The position numbers were made by a program, and so were the translations under genes. From assembly GCA_022113835.1 (NCBI GenBank), contig JAILWY010000006.1:4092001-4156000 (forward strand): a stretch of DNA of 64,000 bases, given 5' to 3'. The stretch comes from Atopsyche davidsoni (taxonomy: Eukaryota > Arthropoda > Insecta > Trichoptera > Hydrobiosidae). Below are positions 26,601 through 38,600 of the stretch, piece after piece (positions within the stretch are counted from its first letter, which is position 1; every line of letters begins with the position of its first letter). The notes under the pieces were generated by a model. That model saw only the letters and a list, made by a program, of their open reading frames with translations. It was not told where the DNA came from and did not search any database.

Positions 26601-29600
26601 TGCAATATTTTTTAAATGAAAAGAATAAAGTATTGTTACTTATTTCTAAATAATGCGCATGCTTGTGAACATATGTACAGCATGCTTGAGAATGTTGTTG
26701 CGTTGAATATTTCCATACAGATATCAAAAAATCAAATCCAAACGAAGCAATAGCAGAGAACACAGCGAGCCGAGTTTGCTATGCTAAGAGCCCAGTTGGC
26801 CGGAGACTCCCGTTGTATTATAACGATTGGTAAGATATTCAAGGATCGCGGATTCTGATGCAGCGCTCCTGCGCCGGCTCCATCACAATGGACAATATCA
26901 TCAGGCTCGTTACTGGCCGGCGGTCGGATTAGCCGGGGCTGGACCGGCTTCCGTTTTTACCTGGTTTTAATTGAGCTCAGATCTGCATACCTGTCCCGCC
27001 GCCGTGTCCATATAAGAGCCCCGGGCGCGGCACGAGCCACAGAATGGCGACGCTTTTTTTATTTTATTCTGTACTTATTTATTTTTTGTTAGGGTTGTTG
27101 TAAAAAAGGGTTTTGTGAATTGAAGTTACGAATGGACAGTTTATTCAATTAACCGGTTTTTAATATATACAAAGCTTTGCAGGAATTTTAATATTTTTTA
27201 TTTATGTTCAATAATGAATATATACGACTATTACAAGGAAATTAGAGAGCAATTGGGTGTACTAATCGATTAATCGTTCACACGTTTTATAGGGAGAAAT
27301 CATGCACATACGATTACATTCTACTCTTCGTCACATGGTTTTTGTGGTCTGGTGACTATTTCTGAATTAAACTGCCCACTGTGGCCCTGCACTGTGCCAA
27401 AAAATATAAACCATAATTTACATGCAAGGAATTGGAAAATATTTCAAAATAGTTGCGTTAATTATTAACGCAAATCAAACCTTTTTGAACATTACAAAAA
27501 AAATATCACCATAAAATATTTAATTTTTAATATATTTGGATAAGTAAGGAGTTAGCTGTTGGAGAAGATAAAAATAAAATTTAGCAAATAAATTTATTTC
27601 GAATTATATTGGAAGCCAGCCCCTCGACTATGGCTACAAATAAGATTTTTTTAAATGGCTGTTCACAGAGAATCCCAGAGCAAATGTTACACATTAAACA
27701 TAACGATATCATAAACATGTCTCGAGCTCATCCGTCAAAATCAATCAGACGACACATTAAAGGACAAGTCCGCGGCTATCGATGACGCTGAGTTTTTTCT
27801 CAAATTTTGTATCATGAATCAGATCACTCTCAGCTGACTTACTGCCTCTGCCGGTAGTCACTCTCTGGCGGGGCGGGAGGGGCAGGAGGGGTGGGAGGGA
27901 CAGGAGGGGTAGGAGGGACAGGAGGGACGGGAAGGACAGGAGGGGCAGGAAGGAAGGCCGCCCTGTCGCCGCAAGCGCCTCGGTGCAGATTGCGATCTCA
28001 GAAGAGTCCATAAGCGCAAAAACTCGAAAAACTAACCCCCAGCCGAGCTCCTGTATTAGATCTTTGAACCATCAAATCATATTTAATACTAACAAATAAT
28101 TATCATAATAATCAATATTTTTGACTGAGAGTACTTAGTGGAATTTTAATGTTTCTCAGTTTGATAATGCCAACGTGAAAGGTTGGCGAAATCGGTCACG
28201 AATAAAAATCAACACGTGGGAAAATCACACAAGTACTTTGTTTTATTTAAAATATTAGTTATCATAATACAATAAATCTTAATAGCGCATTCTTGTTCTA
28301 TTCACAGGGCATACAAAGTGCGCAAAATTTGTAACTTCACCAAGTGTTAAACGCATTATTATTTCATTTTTTTTTTAAATATAGATTTAGTCATATTACA
28401 TTTATGTGATTAAGCACATTTTTTCATACATTGAAAACGATTAAAGAAAACTCTCAGAAAATATCATCGTGACTTGTGAGGGATTCGAACCCACATCCCC
28501 AAGCTTTCATGGCCGGTGCATTTTATCCAACTATGCTAACGAGCCACTGCAATTTAGTGAGAATTTTTAATAATCATAATCTACATATGAACTAATATGC
28601 TCGGGCTAATCAATCGGGTGGGTTCGAATCCCTCACAAGTCACGATGATATTTTCTGAGAGTTTTCTTTAATCGTTTTCAATGTATGAAAAAATGTGCTT
28701 AATCACATAAACATACTAATACCTGCATGGGTAAATAAAAACGCATTCTGATTGACATTAATCTAAAATTAATATCATATTACATTGATAACTTAACCAT
28801 TACTGTAAATAAATAAATAATTTAGATTGTCGACGAATATGAAAAGAGTGATGGTTGTGTAATAAAAATCATATTTACGATTTGCTAGTCATTTGAATGT
28901 GCGTATTATAAATTGTTGATTAAAATTAGTAATAGACATCAAAAATTACACTTGTGTGGAGTAATATTTTTGGTTTAGCATTTGGCTCTAATAATTGATT
29001 GAACATTTTTATTCACCGACCAAATAAAAACTAAAACACTTTATTATTGTGTACTAATTTAAAAAAATGTATACATATATATATTTTCTATCCAAAAATA
29101 AGTTTTTGTACAGCTATTGCTACTCAAACACAGATGGTATTGAAGTATACTTCACAGATATTTCTTTTCATTTATAGACAATTTATTTGAGATTAAATTA
29201 ATATAATGCTTATAAGTTAACAATCAGGTTAAAATTTTGATAGTCTAATTTAAGTAAATTTTTCATGACTTTCATTATAGGAATTGGGGCAGTCTGAAAA
29301 AAGCTTTGAATAATGGTCCTATATTAAGAAAATGAATATTTACTTTAAGGTGACTTAGTTGATATTGAAATCATTTTAGGGGTGACTGAACCTCTCCATA
29401 TAATATTTACATTACAAAGTTGAATTCTACCGTTTGTGGTTTTATCCCATTGGGATAAGAAATCCACGGCCTGGTTGGAAACGGCCGAGGGTTCCCGAGG
29501 ACGGCCGAGAGTGCCCGAAGGCGAGCTGCTCGGCTCACCGCAGTACGTGCTGCGGCCGAGGGGTCATTACACAAGTCAATGCGACTCTTGAAATGATAAT

Positions 29601-32600
29601 GGACAAATTGGCGATAATGGTGCACTGCAGATGTGGAGCTGTAGTGCGAGGGTGCGTTCGATTTAGTCTTTTCAGGAAATCCAAAACAAATAATGTCAGA
29701 TTAAATACCCATAAGTTTCAAATATAAATGGAAACCAACCAAAGAATAATAAGAAATTCAATATTTTTGACAGAGAGTACTTGGTGGAATTCCATTTTGA
29801 TATTTTTTAGTAAAATACTTGAGTGATTTTCCACATGTTCGTTTTTATTTGTGACCGGTTTCGCCAATTTTTCACGTTGGCATTATCAAACACAAGTATT
29901 TTACTCAAAAATATCAAAGAATAATAAGTTAGAATAAATTGTAATTTACGCAATAATTGTTGCACCTCCATTGTTAGATAAAAACATGTTCAATACACGA
30001 AACCTATTCCAGTTTTGGAGAAGAGTTTTACACGGTTAATTCATTAACCTGCAATAGATTTTCCGGTATTGTCTGCTCGTCGTGAGAAAGGATTACAGGC
30101 GTGTAATTCTTTTGCAAATTGCAAACTTTTCAAAGCTTTGATATTTCATACAGCAATTTAGATTGTTTGCACATTTTCTAATGACTATAAAATCCATTAT
30201 TTGCATGTTCGACCGCTCAAATTATTTACTGAGCGGGATGACGACGTCGCACAAACTGTCGCTTTACCGAGTGTCCACATAATAGTTTTGGTATTATATG
30301 CCTGTCGAAATTATCACAGTAAATCACAAACCTATCAAGCCTCCGAAACGCTTTAATTGATTTGGAATAATTCCACCGATTGATTACAAAAAGCTCCACA
30401 GAGCAAGCTCCAGGATTCATTGTCACGATATAAATCAATTAATCCGATCGAGTCTTTTTTAAACAAACTCAGCGTCGCTCGAGAATTCCAACAGAATCGT
30501 TGGGTTTTCAATTATCGGGTGTAACAACGGCACAGAAGCGACGCTCCACAGTGAAGGAGTGCCGAGTCACTCCGCGAGCCACGCGTGTTCGTGCCCCCAC
30601 CTGCCCGGCACGCCAAGCACCTCGGAACTCCGGCCTCTCGGAATGATAGAAAAAATACCATCGGGGATAGGCCGCAAAAAACCCGTTTAATTTTGTCGGT
30701 AATTAATTATTTTGTGTGGCGCAAATTAGAAGGGGGATCTTGTCTCCCTGCACCATGTCGGATGCTGTACGGGTTTCAAATTTACTTCGTGACTGATGCT
30801 TGGACCTGCTGCATTGTTCTGGTGTTCCTGCGACGGAGAAAAAATACGGCCATTTAGCCTGAGTCTTCTTTATTTTTTTGAGTTACTATCGAATTTCGAC
30901 TTCTCTGTCTGGCGGGTGAGTTGAGTGATTCCTGATTGTAATGAGAGGCCGAGGAATGCCAATGAAAGACTCCGCGTCATCTGATTCTTGTAATTCAATA
31001 GAAAGAAAGCAGTCTTGTCATTCAGCTTACAGATCTTATGTATATATTATATAAATAGAAGCATTTTCATTAATATACAATTAAAAAAAAAAAATTATAA
31101 CTTACAAAATAATGAAAATACATTAATTATAATGACTGTCAATAAAACAAGTGGATTCTGATTCTCTTTAATCGTTTCTTAAAAAGTGATATAAATTTAT
31201 AGTGAAATAAAAATTTACGAAAAAAAATATTATCATAATTAATTTGAAAAATAAAATCTAGCACCAATTACAAGATTAATTTATGCCATGAATAAATTCT
31301 TTTGAAATGTATTGAAATCTTAATATTATTATTTTTTAATAGTAAAGTGGGACGCATTTTAGGTTACGTAATAAACAGTTTCACGTTTCACAAATAGTTA
31401 TTTACCATTAAATAATAAAGCAAATCTCAACATAGTGCTTAAATGTAAAATTTACTTTAGCAATAAATATTACTTTGCTAATTCCACGTTTCAACAAATT
31501 TCAAAACGATATTTAGATATAAATATTTATGAGGCAATTTAAACAGAAATGGGACATTTTTACCGAGCGTTTTGCGGCCATCTATAACTAAAAATGAATC
31601 GAATAAGCGCGAATGTAAGCCAGCAGTCCACATTGCAGAAATTGGATTATTAAGTCATAATCTAGAATCGTCGTTATTTTATGGCGCAGAATGTGGTGCT
31701 GACGGTCTGACCTACAATGAGGCAGTGGATCTTCGCAAGCAGCGACCGTTTCTCCATGAGCCTAGAATTTCTGTCATTTTACACGGTATCGCGATGTCTG
31801 CGTCCACCGGGAGCTGCGGATCTCGCAGGCGGACAGACCGCATAAGTGGCCCCGGCCGCAGAAATAATTAGGATAATACTACGAGTCGACGCTTCACTGC
31901 CTCTGTTATCAGAACCACTGCCGCCTTGCAAAAGCACACCTGAACACTGCCACATCAATTATCGTACTCTTAATATTTGACAATTTAGTTTTATTACTGC
32001 GCTTATCATAAAAAAACGCCCTTGTGGGATCGTTCAATAAAAACGTGTATTTTTTTTTGAAAATTTAAACACTTGTTTTGAAAAAATCGTTTTAAAGTTG
32101 ATAACGCAATTGAGTGCAGTGAAACAATGACGACGGAAAAATAATGATATTTATTAAGCAAACAACATATTTCAAACATTCTTGATTGCTGTAATACTTT
32201 TAATATAAAGCTTCATTTCCTTAAATAATACAGTTAAAATTATATCAATATTCACTGATCAATAGATATTGAGGTGACGTGGCAGTAGATGGACAATCCA
32301 CTATCTTATTACACTAATAAATAAAAAAAAAAGTTTTTTTTTTGACAGACGCCAATTATAGTTTTAAACGCAAAAACTAATCCGTACTATGATAGTTTGT
32401 TTTTAGGCGATTAGAAATGATCGAAGGGAGTCCCCTCGCAGCCTCCCCTCGCAGCCTCCCCGCGCCGCGATGCTCCGACCCGCCGGTCGCGCGGCTGTCC
32501 TCTCGACAATCAATAATGTCGAAGCAATTTGAATTCAGGCCTCTAAAAAACTGAGTAAAAAAGGAATCAGTTTGTGAGAGGCGACCGAATCATCCAGCGT

Positions 32601-35600
32601 CTTATACAGACGAAAGTATCGATCTTTAAAACTCGCTTCGAGCAGAGCAACACATCAAAAACAAGCACACTTTCATAACATTTGCGTAATTATTTAATAG
32701 GTTTGATTACTAAGGATTTCATGTCGTTATTGTGCCATCAGAGATAATTTAATATAAAAGTTGTACTTAACTTAGTAAAAATAATCAATTATAACATTTT
32801 ATATTCACGTGGTATGCACTTTTGAACGATGATGAAACATTTGTTTTCAACCATACATAATAGTGTTACGGATTATTTGATAAACCAGAAAACAAATAAG
32901 GGATTCATTTTAGTTAGATTATATTAATTTTTTTCATTAAACTACGTTTAATGAAAAATGTGCGTTTAATATATTGTGTTCCTTCAAAACATGTATATTT
33001 TAGAGAAATCGTTATTTATCAAAAATGATTCTCGGGGGGAAACTTAAAACAATGCTGTATTTAAAAAAACAGATGCTAACACTCTTCATTAAGATTATTA
33101 TGCTGAAGTAGTCAAATTCAATGATTTATTTTATTATTTCTGTACCCGAATATTATGGTCTGATCTTTCAAACAACAAGAAAGTTTGTTTATATTTTTTT
33201 TAAATTCTAATTGACACTTTGGGTTAACGGTAATAAAAACGTTACAAAAAAAATACAATAAGCAAGTGAACCAATACGCACTTTGAATGAGCCACCATTT
33301 AGGAGTTTCCCTTTGTTTCTACGCTTGGGGAGCTCCGACCTGAAATAATTTTATTGAGAGCCGAATCACGAGAGAACCATCGGTGCCTTACCGGAGGAAG
33401 TTCCCACGGCCGGCTTTAGCACCTGACGGGGCACATCGCCATGGCCTGTCACCTGTCTTATCGACAACAATTACTATACCTATATCACGTTATCAACGAA
33501 TTCCAACCCTCGGGTATGTTTGTAGATTTTGGCAGTAGCTGTTACGAGTTGATATGGTTTCTCGGATGTTTCAAGATTTTGGTATTTCGACGTTTCAGCC
33601 TTCGTGCTGGAAACATCTAAAAATTCCTGAAAATAGTCCCAGTCCCTGACTTAAACCTAAATCAGCTCAATATCCAAGAAACCGTTTCATTAAAAAGACG
33701 TTTCTCAAAAAATGAAATGCAATCAATTTTATTTTAAAATGTAAATACTAGTAAACATATTTGTACTATAAAAATATCCCAGATTATTAATAAACGATCA
33801 AAATAACTTGATTAAATTATTTTCTAAAATAAATTTCGCTTTATTCGCTTTATTGATTTTAAATTTATATGTTTTTATTTTATTAAAATAAGCTGAGTAT
33901 TAATTAACATAATAATAAATCGATTGAAAGAAAAACGCAATTTAATTTAAATATTAATAATAAGGTGCATGTACTTTCTAGGAAGTTATGAAGTATTTAA
34001 ACTTTTTATTTGATTTTTTTGCTATTAAATTATATAATATAAAAATATTTTTGATACTGTGATTGTAAGAAATAGTAACCGCTCATAAAAGTTTTTATTT
34101 CCATCAAGGAAAACAGTTTTTATCTTTAATGCGAAGTTATGCATTATTTTACGAATATGTTTATTTGCTCATTGGTTTTACAACCCGTTGAAACTGCATA
34201 AAAATACCTATGTTTTTTAAATTTTATTATAAGCACCTATGTGCTTTAAATAAACTGATTTTATATTTGATGAATAAACTAAAGTTCCCCGGGTGTCACC
34301 GCGAGCCAGACAAATCGGTGGTCACCCATCCGAAAACATGGCATAAAAAGTGGCCCGAACCAATCGCGTGTGTAATCGAATGCAGCGCCTCTGTGGTCGC
34401 GCCCCACCGATTGTGAAGCTCTGATATCGGAATTTCTCCGTAAAATTTATTCAGAGGATATTGAAACAATGAACGATGACACGATGTAAATTAATAAATA
34501 AAAGTTGAATGTGTTTTTATAATAAGTTTAGTAAGTTCTGACGATTGTTAATGTAGTAACCTCGAGAGCCTGCTCTAGTGAGTACATATGATACGTAGCA
34601 AGGGAGTTTGATTTCGCTCACCATCAGGGTTGTTGGTGCCGGTGTTGGGCACCCCGTCCTCGTCGTTTCCGCTGGCAGGGGAGGACACGCCCCCCGCACC
34701 CCCTACCAGGGACAGCCCCAGATGTTCCGCCACCTCCGCGTGGTCCTGCTGATGGATGTAGTCGAATATACTGCTACCTGTCATCTCCACCTGATAATAA
34801 AACAACGTATATATATAAAAATATATCTCTTCATTATATTCATGTCATTTTTAACATAAAATATAGGCATGCTCTTCTCGACTATGTTAAATATTATAGT
34901 GAATCATATATTGCATTAATATGTATAAAATGTTAAATTTCATGCAAATCTAATTATTATTTATATTATTGATTTTTGTGAAGACCGTTTTACAGGAAGT
35001 ACTATTTTGCTAATACAGGTTTTATTGATTGATAATGATTGAAATTGATTAAAGAAACTCTCAGAAAAATATCATCGTGATTTGTGTGGGATTTGAGAAC
35101 CCACATCCCCAAGCTTACATGGCCGGTGCATTACCAATTATACCAACGAATCACTGGTACTTAGCAAGAATCTTTAACAATCATATCCTATAAGTGAAAC
35201 AACGTACATGTTAATATTTAATTGACATAATAAGTACGTTGTTTCACTTGTAGGATATCATATATACATCTAATCAATTTTCGATATTTGAAAAAATGTA
35301 CTTAATCATTATCAACTAATTATTATTGTTAAAATTTTATGATTTATTTGTAGCTCTTAGAAAAATACTATATTAATAGTAATAGTAAAATATTTATTGT
35401 ACTTGATTTTGTTTGTTATAATACTGTGTCATTAAGAGCTGCACTGCGCTTGTTACGTATTTCATATTGTTGAAATTTCAAAAAGGCTCTATTGTCCAGG
35501 GTTGGGATAAAAGCAATTTGAATTCGTTATTTCACATTTATTATTTCTGCGCTGCACTCGAGCCGCCGTTTCGGCTGCGTTTTGAATAAAGTGGACATTG

Positions 35601-38600
35601 AATTTTTTAATATTCACCACGCGCTACAAGCTTTATGAATAGACTGGCGTAGGCAATATGTAAAAATTGTGACACGTAATTGTATTCCGGGAATACGAGC
35701 CACCGCAGTTCATTCTGCAGTTCAAACCAATCAATAGCTCCACAGTTTCAAAAAAACGGTACATGTTTGATGAGCAGTAGCTTTAAGGGATGAAATAAAA
35801 AAGATACTGTACATATGACAACCAGTTTGGCAGTTTAATGTATAAAAACCAAACTAGGTAATTCAGGTTCAACACTTTGAAAAATTTCAGCTCATAAAAG
35901 ACAGAATTTATTTGGCAAACTATTTAGCTTTGAAAAGTATAAAAATCAATGGATTTTGTACTTCATTTTAACCTAGTAGCTTTGTGTATAAGTTAAGGCT
36001 TTTTAATTTCTTATTTCTATAAATTACACACCGAGTAAAGAGATGTACATATATGTATGTATCTCTGTTTTGAATTAAGTTTCAGTTGTATTTGAGCATT
36101 AAGTGTGCTTGTTTATATTTTGATAACAATATTAAAAACGCGGCATCAGAAAAAGCACAACCTTTTCAAAGCGACGGGACGTAATAAAAATGTAAACCAT
36201 AAAGCATAAAGGAAATGATAAAAAGCCAACAGAGTACCGAAGAGAAAAAATGTTGCCAGGGAGCGACCCGTGAATACCAAGTAGGGCGAGAGGATCCGCG
36301 GCGAAGACTCCCTGATGATGGAGAGGATTGGACTTCAGGAACATCATACTTGCGCACTCCATTGGGTCCGAGATTGATCTCATCAGTATGGGTATCAACA
36401 GAATAAAATTTTGATTCGGTTACTATTTTGGTAACAGAAAATCAGTTGATTAAAACGTTTAAATTTACATTTTTTTCGAAGTGCACGAATAAATATAAAG
36501 TATCTCATTGTGTGCGACGAGTAGTTAATAGTAACTATAATTTTTTTTACAAAATGAGAGATGTAAAATATAGACTTTTTAAATAATTTTCATTCATTCA
36601 TTAATATAAAATAATATAATTAAAAAATGCAATGCGTAGTGTTTATTAGAAGTATGCCACATAAATATTGAATTACCAATCCATTTTTTTGGTATTATGA
36701 TGTTTTTAGCCGTTAAAGTATAAGTGTTTCGAAATATTTTTCATAAACACTATAAACAGAGTGAACTATTTTAACTAACAATATTATTAACAAGTATTTT
36801 GTATCAATAAGTGAATGCATGTGTTCGGTTAAACTGTCTATGATCCTTGAAGCGGCAAAACTTCTCTTCTCTTGAACATTCTCCATGCAAATCATTACAG
36901 GGAAAAATCAATTCCTTTGCGTACACAATTGGTCGGTATCTCATAACCGTACGTGAGGGGAAAGTCTATCAGCCGAAGGATTTATCCGTCAAAATGAAGG
37001 AATGTCGGAGTTCCAGCACCTACTTCTTCTTTCGTACAACCGGTGAAGAAACCCACGTTTATTTTGACGAAATAGACGAATAAGTAATATTTCATAAATG
37101 ACTAAAACTAATCATTAGTTTTGTAAAACGAAGCTAGGATTTTAAAAAGTTTTTTAAAAAATTTACTAAGATGTATCAAACTTGACTCGTAAATAAAATT
37201 GTATCACCTCCTTGTATTATTACGATTACAGTTACGAATAACGTTGAAACACAATTTTTTTTATTCGAAATATATATATACTAACAAGTATGTACATTTC
37301 AAAATTATTTGTTTGCTTATGATTTGAATGGAATATATTTACACCCAAGAGGCCACCTGTGCATGAACAATAATAATTAATATTAGAATATGAAATCAAT
37401 GCCACTTATCGATCGCTTTAATCCAGCTGAGTAGGAACTTTGTCACGCAGGGCAGACGTGATTAGGAAAATGCATACCCACAGAGGCGCCTAACTGTTTA
37501 GATCTCGTAGTACTTAATATTCAACCTCGACCATCTTCACTATAATATAATTAAGTAAATTTAATATTGGCACTATATTAAAGATTTATTAAGACTATAA
37601 AGCAGGTGCAGGCATGACCTTTAAGTAATTAATAAATGAAACTATTTATTTTACCCGGAGAAGTTTTGAACCACGACGATAGTAAACATTTCTTTTCTCA
37701 AAAAAAAAAAACTTGCAATCTGATGCTGAATGCTGTAAATAACGCCGCACAAGAAAATGGTAAAACTGCGATATAAATATGAATAAAGTTTGTAAAAGCT
37801 TAAAAAAAAAGCTTATTTTGGTCATTCAATAATTAAATAAATGTAATTGATTAGTTCTGGTATACAACCAATTTTTTTTGTGAAAATAACGTTGTTATCC
37901 AATTTATCGGTTGGCAAATATTAGATATATCTTTTTAGTGAACTCAAGATTTATTTGCTTGATTTTTGATAGCAATTTTATGAATTTCCCTGATAGCAGT
38001 GTTAGGAGTTCCACTTCTCGGAGCCTCTTTCCCCCCGGCGCAGCGGACGGCGTTTCATAATGCAGAAAGTGCAGGTGTGGGCAATGCCACTGCAGTGTGA
38101 ACAATGACACCTTTACGTGACAAAGATTGAAATATTTTCCCTGCGACATTTCGTGACTTGGATGGCCGCCGGGTTGATGAATGAGTTACGCAAGTCCGCC
38201 TCTCATTGGTCAGCGCCGCGGCGCCATCTTGTATTGTTATTTAATATTTTATGCAATGACTTGTGACTCATCGATCGACAGTCAATCATTTATACATATA
38301 TAAGTATTACTACCTAATTGATTTCAGTATTGTATTGCGTAATAGATATAAGTACTGCCGGCTTTGAGATTTATCAAATTCATTTCTGTTCATTCAACGT
38401 CATAGCCTATGAGATTATCCTAGATATATCGAGGAGTTATTTTTACATTTAAAACATAGTTTAATTTTCTCAAAGCCACTTAGATAATTTTGTTAATAAT
38501 TAAATTATTCCACTTTTTGTAGTATGGTGTAATATAAATAGATTGATTATTATGTTTGAATTCAAGTAAAGAAAAAATAAGAAAATCTCTTCGGAAAAGC

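Larger units (their letters stand above)
25259..34621 (-). other. trh intron (9.4 kb), richest in insertions
   Basis: It contains the 28.1-kb and 29.75-kb short elements, the inverted SINE pair at 28.4-28.75 kb and the G-rich minisatellite at 27.87 kb. GC-enriched islands lie at 25500-25690, 26040-26370, 26760-27050, 29450-29560, 30440-30860, 31560-31960, 32410-32640 and 33330-33480. Open frames over the islands (for example 26049-26372) show no recognisable protein. Confidence 0.5.

Noticed and set aside
28470..28547. Possible functional tRNA gene on the minus strand
   Set aside because: Acceptor and T arms pair, but the anticodon arm is imperfect, the expected T33 is absent, and the sequence continues into a shared SINE body. 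It is tRNA-derived, not a tRNA gene.
32430..32465. Duplicated CCCCTCGCAGCCT
   Set aside because: A single 13-base tandem duplication in a GC-rich island; no larger structure.
33520..33690. Possible repeat containing GGTATTTCGACGTTTCAGCC
   Set aside because: It looks like a dispersed insect repeat, but there is no second copy in the window and no clear ends, so it cannot be supported.
36132..36406. Overlapping frames of 88 codons (minus) and 63 codons (both strands)
   Set aside because: A GC-rich intronic island keeps several frames open at once. None resembles a known family and splice sites are lacking.
36847..37083. Plus-strand 78-codon frame with a plausible-looking acidic end
   Set aside because: No recognisable domain, no promoter or splice context, and it is inside a minus-strand trh intron.
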